DNA from: Lineus longissimus
Taxonomy: Eukaryota; Nemertea; Pilidiophora; Heteronemertea; Lineidae
Length of the DNA stretch: 64,000 nucleotides
Assembly: GCF_910592395.1 (NCBI RefSeq)
Contig: NC_088311.1
Span: 16,124,501 to 16,188,500 of the forward strand
Direction: 5' to 3'
Part shown: piece by piece, positions 23,861-35,509 of the stretch
Position numbering within the stretch: position 1 is the first letter of the stretch
Layout: the number at the start of each line of letters is the position of its first letter
Position numbers and translations under genes: made by a program
The notes under the pieces: generated by a model
What the model was told of the DNA's origin: nothing
Databases searched by the model: none
Seen by the model: only the letters and a program-made list of their open reading frames with translations

Positions 23861-24900
23861 AATGAAATGGCCAGGGCCATTGTGCTCACCTCACGTGGAG
23901 GAAAGATGGATAAAGAGCATGGTATTGTGTCATGTAGTGTTAGGTTTGATGTAGGTCCAAGCAATTACAATTTCCCCAAAATGGCCAATTTACAGTACAT
24001 TCGACCTCTGTGACCTTGAAAAGTAGGTCAAATCAAAGAAGACCCGGGTGATACATTGAATGGTTGTTAGAATTAGATGTACCTATGATGTAAAATTGGT
24101 GCCAATCGGGCAAGTCATTACTAGGAATAATGGCATTTTGATGAATTTAGGATTTGGCCCCCTCCCTGGAGGCCAAACGGCAAATCAGATCGCACCAAAC
24201 TTCGGTACCTGAGATCACCTGACCAAGGGGTACATGTGTACTTAATTTGTGATCAATAGTCATTGCAGTTAAGAAACGTGCCATAGTTACGTCCTGACGG
24301 CGAATTTACGTCATTTGACCTCTGTGACCTTGACAAGAAGGTCAAATTAAAAACCTGTGTGACATATACTGTATGGTGGTTAGATGTACCCATGATATCA
24401 AATCGGTGGCAATCGGGCAAGAAGTTAAGGAATAATCACATTTTTAAGGTTTTTGGATTTTGCCCCCTGGTGGTCAAGTGGTGAATCATATTGGACCAAA
24501 CTTCGGTCCCTGAGATCACCTGACTAAGGGGTAAATGTGTACCAAATTTGGTATCAATAGTCATTGCAGTTTAGAAACGTGCCATCATTACATCCTAACG
24601 GCCAATTTACACCATTTGACCTCTGTGACCTTGAAAAGGAGGTCAAATCAAAAACCCGGAGGATATATGATGCACCTTTGCTAGAAGTACCTACCATATT
24701 TTTTTCAAAATTTCCCGACTACTATTAAGGGAGATATTGCATATTTTCACTTTTAACGTTTGGCCCCCTGGTGGCCAAACCATGAAACGAATCGGACTGA
24801 AACTTGGTCTCCAAGGTGTCATTACATAAGGGTACATGTGCACTAAGTTTCAACTCAATAGCTCTAACAGTTACGAAACGTGCCCTGCTAACGGACGACG

Positions 24901-24932
<32 letters not shown>

Positions 24933-24988
24933 ACGACGGACGCCACGGTATGGGATAAGCTCACCTCTGCTAAGAGGTGAGCTAAAAA
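23861..24988 (+). repeat. dispersed repeat family, copy 1 (hairpin-ended, with AGGTCA palindromes)
   Basis: The copy begins with GGCCAGGGCCATTGTGCTCACC (first bases near 23869). It ends with a hairpin, AGCTCACCTCT...AGAGGTGAGCT (24958-24983), followed by a short A run. The inside is three diverged subunits of about 300 bp. Each has a TGACCT-N8-AGGTCA palindrome (24011-24030, 24325-24344, 24626-24645), a GGCCCCCTGGTGGCC segment and an AACGTGCC motif. A GAC microsatellite interrupts it at 24893-24943. Other copies are listed below. Confidence 0.85.
24893..24943. repeat. (GAC)n microsatellite
   Basis: About 50 bases of GAC trinucleotides, with GGAC interruptions at both ends, lie inside the dispersed repeat just before its terminal hairpin. 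The antisense strand reads as poly-Arg only by chance. Confidence 0.95.
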
Positions 24989-25306
24989 CAAGCAACGACA
25001 CACAACATTTCACCGATAATAAGATTCGACCAGCCCCTGTCCTAGAAAGCCAGCAAGATCATCTTCGACGTACCACAGAACACCCACTTGAAGGGGATCG
25101 TACTCTTGTTGGGTTGCTTTCATACAGTCATGAACTTGTTAGGCGCAATAGGATCTCTCATGAACGGTACAGGACTCAAAGACATTCTACTCATGATATA
25201 TGGTGAAATCCAGTAGTCCATACGATGACAGGGAAAGCAGTCCAGAAAATGAGAAAATCAGCAAAAACAATGGACTGTATGGTGGCATACATATGAAAGG
25301 CAATGG

Positions 25307-25322
25307 AGAGCTAAAGGGTTAA
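25307..25322. mobile_element. orphan piggyBac-type right terminus
   Basis: GAGCTAAAGGGTTAA at about 25308-25322 matches the right end of the piggyBac element at 20495-20514 (AGCTAAAGGGTTAA). No matching left end was seen nearby. It is probably a truncated MITE, or a chance match. Confidence 0.3.
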
Positions 25323-25627
25323 TATCATTTGTAGCTTGCATGTTAAATAAAAGTTGCTCAGCTCCCGGACTAAAAGGACATCTGATGTGAGTTGCTGTTA
25401 TTGCATGGCCCTTGGTTAACTCAACCCCATACATAAAATATTGGGGGAGGTGGTCTTTATCAAAGACAATGGAAGGGATTTAACTCATAACATAAAAATC
25501 CTCAGTAAAAATGTGCATTTGTCACTTTCGAACACATTCTATGGAATTGCATGCAGGTGGCAAAAAAAGGATGGTCATAAAGCACAGTTCATGAGCTTAT
25601 GTGATTTTTTGAAAAGCCACATGAAAT

Positions 25628-26773
25628 AAAATGAAACAACCAGGGGCCATTGTGCTCACCATATAGATATTTGGTGGTTAGGAATTCATCCTGGTTCGGA
25701 AACATGCTGCATGTATAGTATGTAGGTCAAACCAAAGTCGGTATGACATGTGATGTATTCTTGCTTGGATTACCTACCATAAAAAATCATCGAAAACAAG
25801 TCACTAATAAGCGAGATAATGCACTTTTTACCTTTTTTGTTTTGGCCTCCTGGTGGCCAAGTCCAGAATCAGATTGGATCAAAATTCGGTAACAGAGGTT
25901 ACATTTGATAGGGAGTCATGTGTAACAAATTTAAAGTTCATAGCTTTAGCGGTTAAGAAATGTGCCATGTTACACTCAAATGGCCAATTTACACTATTTG
26001 ACCTCTGCGACATAGAAACTGAGGTCAAATCAACAAGCCATAGGATGTGATGTATCCTTGCTAGGAGAACCTACCAAAAAATATCATCGAAAACAAGTCC
26101 CTAAAAGGCGAGATATTGCACTTTTTACCTTTATTAGTTTTGGCCCCCTGGTGGCCAAGTTGAGAATCAGATCAGAAATTCAGTGTCAGCAGTTATATGA
26201 CGTAGGGAGTCATTTGTACCAAATTTCAAGTTCATAGCTATAGCGGTTAAGAAACATGCCATAGTCTCACTCCAACGGCCCATTTATGCCATTTGACCAC
26301 TGTCACCTTTAAAATAAGGTCAAATCAAAAACCCGTATGATGTGTGATGTATCCTTGATAGGATAACTTACCATCAATATTTTATTGAAAACGAGTCACT
26401 CATAAGAGAGATATCACTGTTTTTAAGTTTCCACGTCTAGCCCCCTGGTGACTAAGTCAAGAAACAAATAGGACCGAAATTCATTGTGAGAGGTCACCTG
26501 ACCTGGGGGATCCTGTGTAAAAAGTTTCAAGTTCATAGCCCTAGCGGTTAAGAAACGTGCCACTGTTTTTGACACAGGATACAGACGACGAGTATGAACG
26601 ACATAAAATGTGCTAATTTTCATTTTGAAAGAAGGTCTTGCCTAGGGGTACCCACACACCAAGTATGAACCATCAAATCAAGGTCATGTGGTCAAGAAAC
26701 GTGCCAGTCTTTTGTCAAAAGTTAAAGATGGACGGCACAGTATCATATAAGCTCCCCTTAACGGTGAGCTAAG
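25628..26773 (+). repeat. dispersed repeat family, copy 2
   Basis: It has the same start motif (CAGGGGCCATTGTGCTCACC, about 25641) and an eroded terminal hairpin, AAGCTCCCCTTAACGGTGAGCT (26749-26770). Internal subunits again carry GGCCCCCTGGTGGCCAAGT (26142 onward) and GGTTAAGAAACRTGCC. The AGGTCA palindromes are more decayed than in copy 1. Confidence 0.8.
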
Positions 26774-26815
26774 AAGGCCAGGGGCCATTCTAAAGTGATT
26801 TCATACCGGACTATT

Positions 26816-27400
26816 CGAAAAAGCCACTTTTCTCAAATTCTTGGCGAACCAACACAACTACCTATCTGCCTACCCATCTGCGAGTAATTTCTTCAGGCGG
26901 ATGCACAGACAAGGGTTAACCTATATATCTTGCTACTTTCAAAATTTGGTTTTTAATTCTAACTTTCTGAAAAAGCCACTTTTCTCAATCAAATTCTTGC
27001 CCAGACCAATCCAACTACCCTGAGTAGTTTCCTCAGTTGAACAGATGTACTCATGCACAAAGGTAAACCATCATCCCAATCAAACTTGTTAGAACAAACC
27101 TTCCTAAACTTTTTTCATACCAGACTATCTGAAAAAGCCACTTTTTTCAAATTCTCGCCCAAACCAATCCAACTACCCATCTACGAGTAATTTCCTCAGT
27201 TGGGCGCACGGACAAGGGTTAACTTATATCCCTTCAAATTTGTTTGAGAGAAACCTTTCTAACCTGTTTGCTATTATCAAATTTTGTTTTCGTACTGACT
27301 AACAGAAAAAAGCCACTTCTCGCCCAAACCAATCCAACTACCCATCTGTGAGTAATTTCCTCAGTTGGACGCATGGACAAGGGTTCTATTCCCCTCCTAT
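26816..27400. repeat. four-copy tandem repeat, unit about 150-175 bp
   Basis: GAAAAAGCCACTT recurs at about 26817, 26969, 27131 and 27307. Each copy is followed by CCAAACCAATCCAACTACCC-type sequence, GAGTAATTTCCTCAGTTG and GGACAAGGGTTAAC. Units are 10-20% diverged. No coding potential is evident. Confidence 0.8.
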
Positions 27401-28259
27401 ATAACATTTAGCTAAACCAGTGGAAGACAAATAGCAATCCTGGAAGGAGGCTGTGGCAATTAGTGTAGAGGTCAAGGCTCAAAATTTTTGTTATACCCCT
27501 TCAGGTGGCGGAAAACTTACTTTGCTCTACTTATCGCTGACATGTGATAATTAGCCATGTGTTCCATATTTGGGTCTGTAACCCTTTTACTAGCATATTA
27601 CTACCTGAAATATATTGCCGAGTAGACCTGACAGGTGAGATATTTATAATTCATCAACGTAATTACCCCATGGCATTGTGTTTTTGTATCCTAATTAAGC
27701 CGCAGCATTTGTTTACTCATCTTTTCAACTAATCACACATTGTGTCAACGGACACTCATAAATCCACGCGGTCCTGTCAGTGTTGCGGCGAATATGCGTG
27801 AGTAGAGAAATTAGAACAAAATAATTATCGCATGAAGACAATGAAACCCATTCAAGAGCCCAAGACCAATGTCTTCAAAACATACTATCGATGCCACCAC
27901 AACACTTTACCCCGCTCCAAAACCGCAGATTCTCGTCACTATTAAAAAACACATGCTGTCCGGTGCTTATGGACATTACAGATATTCAAGAACAGCCTCT
28001 TCTCAAAAGGACATTCTCCTTCCTCTGCCCTCAACACCCACGAGCTAGATTTACAATTAGGTCATGGAGCTGATTACATCTATGAAGCTGCTGACCGAGC
28101 CAGATGCCCTAGTCTTGCATTCTGCCAGTCATAAGTTTATTATTAATGGAATGCTGGTTTCTAAAGAAATCATCTGCAAGAAAAAGTCACAGAATTAAAA
28201 ATATCATGCAGATCTTGATTTTAAAACATGGACTCAATTAGTTGACATTGAGGGTAAAC

Positions 28260-28901
28260 ATTAGGGCCGTTGAGACGACATGAAAAAAACCACATGCGAT
28301 CTGAATCCGAATGCGGTTTAAATGTTTCTCGTCTAAATGCAAAATGATCCGGATCAATGTGGTCCCATCCGGATTAATAGAAAACCATCAATCGAGGTAG
28401 TTTTAATCTGGATGCATCCAGATGCATCCGGATCAATAGCGTTGTCTAAACCCAAATGGTTACCCAATCCAGATTCATTCTCCCTAGGCGCATGCGCACT
28501 AACGTGTGTGTTGGTACTTGAAACGTTTTGCGTTGCACGAGAATTGTGTTTTTGGCGCGGAGAGGGGGAGATTGTGAGTTGAAGTGTTTTTTTCACGGAC
28601 TAATTTGCGATTTTTTCAATCAAGCTATGGCTAAAGCGGATCAGTTTACGGATAACTATGTGTTCGATCCCGCGAAATTTCCCGCGAAGAAATGCGGTGC
28701 AAGTACCAAACTAATTTTTTTACACCTCCACAACCAACAGGTATTGGAGAGTTCCAAAGCTATAGAAATGCGTCGAGATGAGCCCGGATTGCGCTGATCG
28801 TCTAAATGCACACATTTTCGAGACCTGAATGTGGTTCAATCAGATGGCATCCAGATCCAATCCGAATGTGGTTTTTCGCCTGCCGTCTGAATGGCCCTAT
28901 T
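28260..28901. mobile_element. PIF/Harbinger-type MITE with 3-bp target duplication
   Basis: Ends AGGGCCGTTGAGACG (28263) and the reverse complement of AGGGCCATTCAGACG (ending 28898) form inverted repeats. Similarity continues inward through AAAACCACATNCG. The 3-bp duplication ATT (28260-28262, 28899-28901) fits the PIF/Harbinger superfamily. The 636-bp interior is rich in ATCCGGAT palindromes. It contains an NRF1-like GCGCATGCGC (28489-28498). It also contains an ATG-initiated frame from 28627 (MAKADQFTDNYVFDPAKFP) that reaches a donor-like CAG/GTATTG at 28740. No transposase is encoded. Confidence 0.75.
28489..28740 (+). promoter_or_regulatory. promoter-like NRF1 palindrome and short first-exon-like frame inside the MITE
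   Basis: GCGCATGCGC (28489-28498) matches the NRF1 consensus. An open frame starts at the ATG at 28627 and runs 38 codons to CAACAG/GTATTG (28740). This could be the retained 5' end of an autonomous Harbinger gene, or a captured exon. No downstream exon was found. Confidence 0.35.
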
Positions 28902-29089
28902 ATTATAAATTTTGATGCAAAGTATAGCCTACTTGGGCAACCATTGATTCCAACTTGCTTGCTATTGCCACAGGCAGGTGAACAAAATGTCACAACGCGC
29001 AATAATCAATGTCTTTGTGACAATATCAGGAATTGCTTACTTTATCTATAATTATTACTTCTGTGTTTCTCTTTTGCCCTGGTGAACCA

Positions 29090-29660
29090 AGACACACAGG
29101 ATTGTTAACCTCTCTTCCTTTCCATTGTTTTATAATCTCTATCTCTTAAGCTGTTTTACCCCTTTTATAATCTTCCTGATTAGCAGCTGGTTACTAGGCC
29201 CCTGCCCTGTCTGATAATCTAGTATTGATACAGCTGTGTGCTGATTGGTTGTTTCTTTAATTACTGAGTGCTAGTTGGCTCAGAGCCTGATATTTGGGCT
29301 AGGCTATTTACCCATTAGGGGTGTGTGTAATTACGTATAAATGATGATGTTTCAAGTAAGTACTGGCAGATCCAGAAAACCAGCCTTCACATTCTGTAGC
29401 TAAACAAGACATTCTCTTGAAAAGCGCCAGAGCATTTTAGATATTGATTAGTTGACTTCACCCTTGGCCTTATAGCATGGTAAGATTCTTTTATATCATC
29501 TCTTGTTGATACTTCTTATCTACAACCAACACTCAAACATTACAAAATTATGTGCACAACAGAGTGACGTGGATAATAAATAATGTAATTATATATCTTC
29601 GTTGGTTGAGTCTTTGGGTTCGAGTTCAGAGTTGCAACGTTTATACGGTGACAAACATGT
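29090..29660 (+). mobile_element. possible solo LTR or LTR-leader fragment
   Basis: The stretch has an LTR-like order: TGTTAACC near 29102, a TATAAATG box (29335-29342), an AATAAATAATG poly(A)-type signal (about 29575) and a final GTTGCAACG. After it comes GGTGACAAACATGTGAGGCG (29648 onward), which resembles the start of a Gypsy-type leader with a primer-binding site. No gag or pol follows and no target duplication was found. Classification is tentative. Confidence 0.3.
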
Positions 29661-30145
29661 GAGGCGCTCCCACGAAATCAGACGCTTGTCGCACCGGCCC
29701 GATCAGAGATAATGAGCCCTCGAGTTGGCAGACTCGAATTTCGGCAAATTTTGACAAACTTTGTTTGTTACTTTTTCCAATAAAAAGTTATCTAAACTAC
29801 GCTATATCAGAAGGACTTCATCAACAAATAACTCAAAAGTGATGTTTACCGTGATTTTCTGAGAGGTACCTTGAGAAAATGCCTAAACTTTAATCCAAAT
29901 TTCGCAAAAAACATCACTTTTTAGCATGGCGTTTTGGTAAATACCGCCTGGCGTACCCACACATCCCATACCTTCCTGGAAAGCTTGTGACATCATTTTT
30001 TCCTTATATGGCATCATGGTTAATATTGATAAAGGTATAAGTCAATGGGAAACGTTTTTTCAACGTAAACATTCCCTCTCTTGTTGCCGTGAACCAGCCG
30101 AAAAGCTTCCGTTACACGTGCTCTCATTGGTCAAAAGTTTTCACG

Positions 30146-30407
30146 CATGCGCAGCAAGTTATACGCGCCTGCGCAGTGCGCAACATACGGGTCACCAGAG
30201 CATGAAAACGAACTCAAAAGTAATGAAGTTTTTCTGTGATTTTAGTCCCGTTAAAGTTAGAATTTCTGCGTGTTTGCTGGGTGAGATTGATGCAGCAATG
30301 CCCGGCGTACGTGATCGATTCACAGAAGTTGCTCGGCTACTCAATTCTGCTCGAGATACCGGAATAGACTAGAGGAATGGTCGATTTTATTCAGGATTTC
30401 TTTGGTG
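30146..30407 (+). promoter_or_regulatory. CpG/NRF1-rich promoter-like region followed by small frames
   Basis: CGCATGCGCAG (30147 onward) and GCGCCTGCGCAGTGCGC (30166-30182) are close to NRF1 sites. A 56-codon frame starts at the ATG at 30202 and stops at 30370-30372. A second ATG at 30377 (MVDFIQDFFGG) runs into a good donor, GGTG/GTAAGC, at 30407 in phase 1. This could be the first exon of a gene reading to the right. No link to a downstream exon is proven. Confidence 0.3.
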
Positions 30408-31906
30408 GTAAGCACAGATGCACAGCTAATGCATTGATTCACTTTGAGTGATGGTTTTAATACTAATAATAATATCGATCATGTTCGCCTCTCGTCTCAG
30501 CCTTGATTGCATTCTAATTCAGAGCAGGTCACCTTTGGGGCTGTATATTGAAGTAGGCGCTAGGCAACCTCTGCTGACTGTTTTGTTTTCTTTTTGATGG
30601 TGACCACCATCCATGGCCATCCCCACTCACTGACAGTGACACTGGCACTGCATGCACTGGTCTGTTCATTTACTGGTAGGCATGTGTTGTAATGGCTAGG
30701 CCCTAAATGCAACTGCTTGCTGGCTACATGTAGGCCTAGGCCTATGCTATACATTGGCAATGCTGTAGGCCTACCGGGTGCCCGGTATGTCATTTCCTAA
30801 CTGAGGCCTACCGTAGCTAGCCATTATTGTCCGTCCAATTGCGTGTGTAGATGGTGCAAATCGAGGACAAAAATGCGATTTTCGACCCACAGACCGAGGA
30901 CCGATGACACAACGAGGACGTCCTCAGTTTGGATGACCTCGGAATGACATGTTTCGCCGCATTATATACCCCTGGAATAAATCGGATCGTCTAAAAATAA
31001 ACTGTCCTTGGTTATGTACATTTTTGCGGATTCGTTTGTGTAGGCCGTGTGTGTCGTGTGTGTGAACCCCCTTTGTGTGACCTCATTGCAACTCTAAAAT
31101 GCGGACCATTTTCCCGGGTTTTTTTTGTTTCATCATTTAACAATAGGAGGCGCTTAACCGGAAATGTCCTCGATTACCATTGTCTTCATGCACATGGAAC
31201 GAAGCCTAGTTAATTCATGCTGAATTTTGGATTGCTGCAGGAAAACTTGGAGGAGTGAGACACGATAGGGGCCTACCGAATTGAGGCGAGTTATCAAACT
31301 TTGCAATATAGGCCTAGGCTAGTTCATGTAGGACCGATAGTCTGTCCGTGGCACAGGTAGGCCTAGGCTTTAGTCGGATTCAATTCGTATGTAAATGTCA
31401 CTACCTTCAGCCAGTTTTGGGTCACTGTGAAAAACTACTGGGCCGATTTCTTCTAAGCATGCTATGTTTGGTTTTTCTTAAATCTAATTTTGGGATCCAA
31501 CACAATTTCCAGGTTAGTGATTTGCAAATCAAGCAAAAATTTCATGAAATAAACTACAGAAGTGCGTGAATTATGCACACAGCAGTGAGCAGTGAGCTGA
31601 GCATGACATTCATCTCTTCACTGGCACTGTCCACTGCACTGACAGTGAACTGTACATCAGAGCATTGGGCCTAGACCTTTCATGTATTGTCAGGTCTATG
31701 CCTTGGAAGGGTTGGCTAAAGTTAATTTTATGGGATGCCATTTCCTCCAAAATTATAGACCCTTTGCGTTTCTGCTCAGGCGGGGTGTAAACAAACTAGC
31801 TAACAATGAAAAGGCCTACACGGATTGATTCCAGTCTATCATAGTCTATTGTGAGAATCCCCGATGGGAAGTGACGTTTTTATTAGGCCTACACACAATA
31901 GTCAAT
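30408..31906. other. non-coding stretch
   Basis: About 1.5 kb with no supported gene. The palindrome GAGGACGTCCTC lies at 30922-30933. Several short GGCCTAGGC-type motifs occur (about 30732, 31310 and 31362). Nothing else was identified. Confidence 0.45.
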
Positions 31907-32194
31907 GGCCCGTATTCTAGAAGAATCCTAAAAGCGTAAGGTGGCCCTAAAACGGCCCTTTTAGTGACACCTTCACCATTTTCTATTCTAGAAGCATCCT
32001 AAAATACCGCCAAAGGTATACCTGAAAATCCTCTCCTAATGCAAAGGTTGACCCATTTCTAGAAGGTTTTTTAGGATAAGGAATTCCTAACTTTGGGCTC
32101 ATCTCCACCTTAAATCGTTAGGATACCCTTGGGGTATCCTAAAAGTGTTCCTTACAGGCTGATTTCTGTCACTTGTGCACAGACAGCCGAGAAG

Positions 32195-33256
32195 ATGGGT
32201 GACTTTCTTCAAAGAATTGCTGCGTTAAATCGTGTGCGGGCTGTTTATCAACCCAGGATAGACCAAAGAGTGGTGGTGAGGCAACCGCGTGGACAGTACC
32301 GGGACGATATTCATGAACTAAATGACGAAAATTTCCGAAAACGGTACCGGTTCACTAAAGCAGGATTCAATTATGTGCTGAACATCATCGCCAATGAAAT
32401 CCCCCCTGCTCAGAATAATCGAGGACACCCGATTCCGCCGGTTATTCAGCTACAAGTGGCCCTACGTTTCTACGCCACGGGAACATTTCAGATCGTTTGT
32501 GGTGACCTTAACAATGTTTCGCAACCAGCAGCGAGTCGGATAGTTGCCAAAGTATCCCTAGCCATTGCTAGAAAAGCGAGGAATTACATCCGAATCCCGA
32601 ATGACAATGATGCCATAATGATGCATCACAAGTTCTTCGAAAAAAACAGCTTTCCACGTGTCTTGGGGTGCATTGATGGAACACATGTACCCATCCAGGC
32701 TCCAAGTGTGGCGAACAGAGAAATCTACAGATACCGTAAAGGTTTCATGTCTCTGAACGTGCAGGGAATAGCCGATGCAGACATGAAGTTCATTAACATT
32801 GTAGCAAGGTGGCCTGGCTCCACGCACGATTCGCGTATTTTGGAAAACAGTATGGTTTGTGCCCGTTTTGAAAATGATGAATTTAACGGTCTGTTACTTG
32901 GAGATTCCGGATACCCTTGCAGGTCATTTCTCATGACTCCTTTCTGAAATCCACATGGTCACGCAGAAACCAGTTACAACACTGCACAGAAACGCACCCG
33001 TAGTGTTGTGGAACGCATGTTTGGAGTTTGGAAACGCCGCTTTCCATGCCTACGAACAGGTGTTCGTGTTAAACTGGACACAGCTATGTTGATCATCACT
33101 GCAACAGCCGTGTTGCACAACATTGCAGTCGACCTCGCCGAACCCGACTTCGACAGAGATGCTCCGGAGCCAATTGATGAAGAACTCGCTATTGAAGGGA
33201 ATGATTTGCTGGGAAATGCTGTGAGGCAAGCAATCGTCCAGCAGTATTTTCAATAA
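32195..33256 (+). pseudogene. PIF/Harbinger (HARBI1-like) transposase with one nonsense codon
   Basis: From ATG 32195 the frame gives MGDFLQRIAALNRVRAVYQP, a usual HARBI1-type start. It runs 353 codons to the TAA at 33254-33256, close to the family length of about 350. DDE residues are visible: D161 in GCIDGTHV (32675), D237 in GDSGYPC (32903) and E273 in VVERMFGVWKRRF (33011). The HNIAVD motif lies near the end. One in-frame TGA at 32945-32947, just after LMTPF and between the second D and the E, truncates it. No other defect was seen. The first ORF codon upstream (32129) is not an ATG, so 32195 is preferred. Confidence 0.92.
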
Positions 33257-33585
33257 TACTAAGGTGGCAAATACTACGAAACATGTGAAAGCTAATCAGT
33301 CCCCTGTTCGTATTTCTCGAACATGGTGATAGGCTTTGCACAGGTTCCTCTGTCACCCTGGTAACCTGGATCAATATAGTAGCATCCCTTTCGTAATGAT
33401 CCCCCAGACAATTGCCTCCAGACAATTCCCCCTCGAGGACAATTCCACTTATGTTTCCGACCTCCAAATTAGAGGTCAGGGGCATCAGACGGTGGCGTCA
33501 GCACAGGCGTACTGTATAATACCCTTGACTTATATTTTTGAGGTTGGGAACATATAAATAGTGGAATTGACCTCGGGGTTATCCT

Positions 33586-33621
33586 GGGGGGTGGGGGTGG
33601 GGGGGTGGGGGGGTGGGGGGG
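33586..33621 (+). repeat. G-run with G-quadruplex potential
   Basis: Five runs of five to seven G separated by single T fill 33586-33621 on the + strand, with C-runs on the other strand. It sits between the stop codons of the two convergent Harbinger genes. Confidence 0.9.
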
Positions 33622-33722
33622 TTGTCCTAGGAATCGACCAAGGGACTGGTTAGCTTTATTGAAATAACGAACACAAGACTTGATTTTATGCCTGTTTCGA
33701 TTTGGGTGCATCTCTTGACAAT

Positions 33723-35137
33723 TTACTCCAACTGTGCAAGTACACGGGAAATCGAAATCGTACTTGAGTCATCTCCATCACGTGAGTTTCTTTGCCGTTT
33801 GATGAGATCTGTCAGCAACGTTTCCTGCAGTTTCCAAACCTTCATGCGCTGTTCGTGTTCGGCAATGCGGCGTTCCTCTTCAGTTTCTTGCATGAATATT
33901 TGCTGCTTGTAACGTTTGACCTGTAGCTCATGCTCTATCTGCTGCATGTTCATCACTGACTGATAGGCAGATGCACTGCACGGTGGCTCATCAGGGGTAG
34001 ATTAACGCTTGATTACTTTGGCTGCAGAATCTGACTCACGAATTAGGATTGGTTGGATCGAAGGAGTAGCAGGATCACTTGAAGTTTCAAGATACTGGGA
34101 GTTCGGCAGTTCCGCGGAGGTTGACGGCCTATGAGCTTCATCGAAAAACGAAGCGTCGCTGGGGGATTGCGATGAGCCAACAGCTGCAGTTGGTTTCACT
34201 CCATGGCGATTCACTGGAAAAAATGTCAAGGCCAATATTATACTGAAAGCATGGAAATGTTATTGATATCAACCCTCATATTTCTGAATTTACTTCAGGC
34301 CAACCAAATTTGTTTTTATACATTTGCACTGGTTTCAATGTAAACCAGTTAACAACAAGACTGAAAGGAATGAAAATCCCCTGGATTGTAAGTCGTCTTT
34401 ACAATAACCAGGCATTGTGGAAAGTTTGGGTTGGATTGAGTGACGTGGCCACAATCCTAAAATAGAAATTCAATTGGACATCAAGAAGCCGGACTTGTAT
34501 TCCTTGGACATTATTTCTTTACATCGGCGTATGGTAATTTGTTGATGTGAAAGCAGCTCCATTAAATAAAATAATTAGGATATATTTGGCTTCATTTAAT
34601 TCTCTGAGGATAGCCGAACCTTCACTCGTGCATGTAACATAAGCCCAGGGCTAGGCTGTTCATAAAATATGCGAGGGGAGGATGCGGTGTGCATTGATGG
34701 TGCATGTAGCACTACCAACCTGGGACATGATACCCTGCATCATCGTCAACATCATTGTCTAAAGGCTCTATGACGTCGCTACATATCGATGCTACTGTGT
34801 GGGCTGAATCATCGGCTTTCTCCTCTTCTTCCATCACTCCACCACCTGTGCGATGCCTGGCTTTCTTTTCCTTTGAAACGTCTTTTTTGGCCTTAGCCTT
34901 CATATTGTCCCACATTTTTTTTATGGCCTTCATCTCCAATTTGGAAACATTTTTCTGGCTGTTGTACCGTTTCAAAATTGTCTCCCATGCAGTTTCCTTC
35001 TGTCTCCACACTTTAGAACTGTTTTCCCTCTGTTCAATGATTCCCTTCTCGCTTTCAACCAACTGCAACAGAAGTTGCCTCTCGACATCGGTCGAATTTC
35101 TTCGTTTCTTCCCTTCTTTTTTAAGTTCATCCATCAT
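33723..35137 (-). CDS. Harbinger Myb/SANT-like protein, three exons, apparently intact
   Basis: Minus-strand exons are 35137-34720, 34213-34017 and 33959-33723. The ATG at 35137 (MMDELKKEGKKRRN) is the first ATG of the open frame. Exon 1 ends CCCAG/GTTGGT in phase 1. Exon 2 begins after TTTTTTCCAG and ends CCAAA/GTAATC in phase 0. Exon 3 begins after CTATCAG. The joined frame gives 283 residues without a stop. Residues about 13-85 form a trihelix Myb-like domain with spaced tryptophans (VWRQKETAWETI, then KKMWDNMKAKAKK). Acidic and Ser/Pro-rich linkers follow. The C-terminus is a coiled coil (EEERRIAEHEQRMKVWKLQE). In known Harbingers this protein brings the transposase to the nucleus and to the ends. 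Here it could still work in trans. Confidence 0.85.
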
Positions 35138-35509
35138 GGAGTGCAGCAATGTACTGTACCAACTGAACAACCACGAATTCACACTGTTAAACTGCCACTC
35201 AGGCCTATTATCAGTCAACGTGTCCTGCCTGACCTCTGCTCGCAGTGCGTGGCAGGCTATTGTTCAACGCCCGGCAACATGGTTAGGAACACCTTCAGGT
35301 CCACCTGAAGGAAAGTGTACTTTCCTAAAGGAACTCCTCAGGCGAAGTCGTTCCTTTAGGTTCACCTTACGAAAGGAAAAGGATTAGGAAACTTTCAGAA
35401 TAGGCCACAAGAAAAGTTCACCTTACGATAGGTTAACCTTAGCAAAGTGGACCTTTGGAAAGGTTCACCTAACCCTATATTTCAGGAGTCTTCTAGAATA
35501 CGGGCCAAT

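Larger units (their letters stand above)
31904..35509. mobile_element. complete PIF/Harbinger transposon with AAT target duplication
   Basis: The left terminus GGCCCGTATTCTAGAAGA (from 31907) is mirrored at 35489-35506. The flanking AAT (31904-31906, 35507-35509) is a 3-bp target duplication. The 3.6-kb interior encodes the two proteins expected of an autonomous Harbinger, a transposase on + (32195-33256) and a Myb-like protein on - (35137-33723), in convergent orientation. TCTAGAAG recurs subterminally (about 31915, 31985 and 32077). The long G-run lies between the genes. Confidence 0.93.

Noticed and set aside
24725-25003. Minus-strand frame with an arginine run
   Set aside because: It arises from the GAC microsatellite inside a dispersed repeat.
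30016-30372. 118-codon frame as a gene
   Set aside because: No family features, and the upstream part overlaps the promoter-like NRF1 cluster. It is kept only as a possible leader region.
34755-35387. 210-codon + strand frame
   Set aside because: It is antisense to the Myb-like Harbinger gene, whose minus-strand exons have matching splice sites and domain content.
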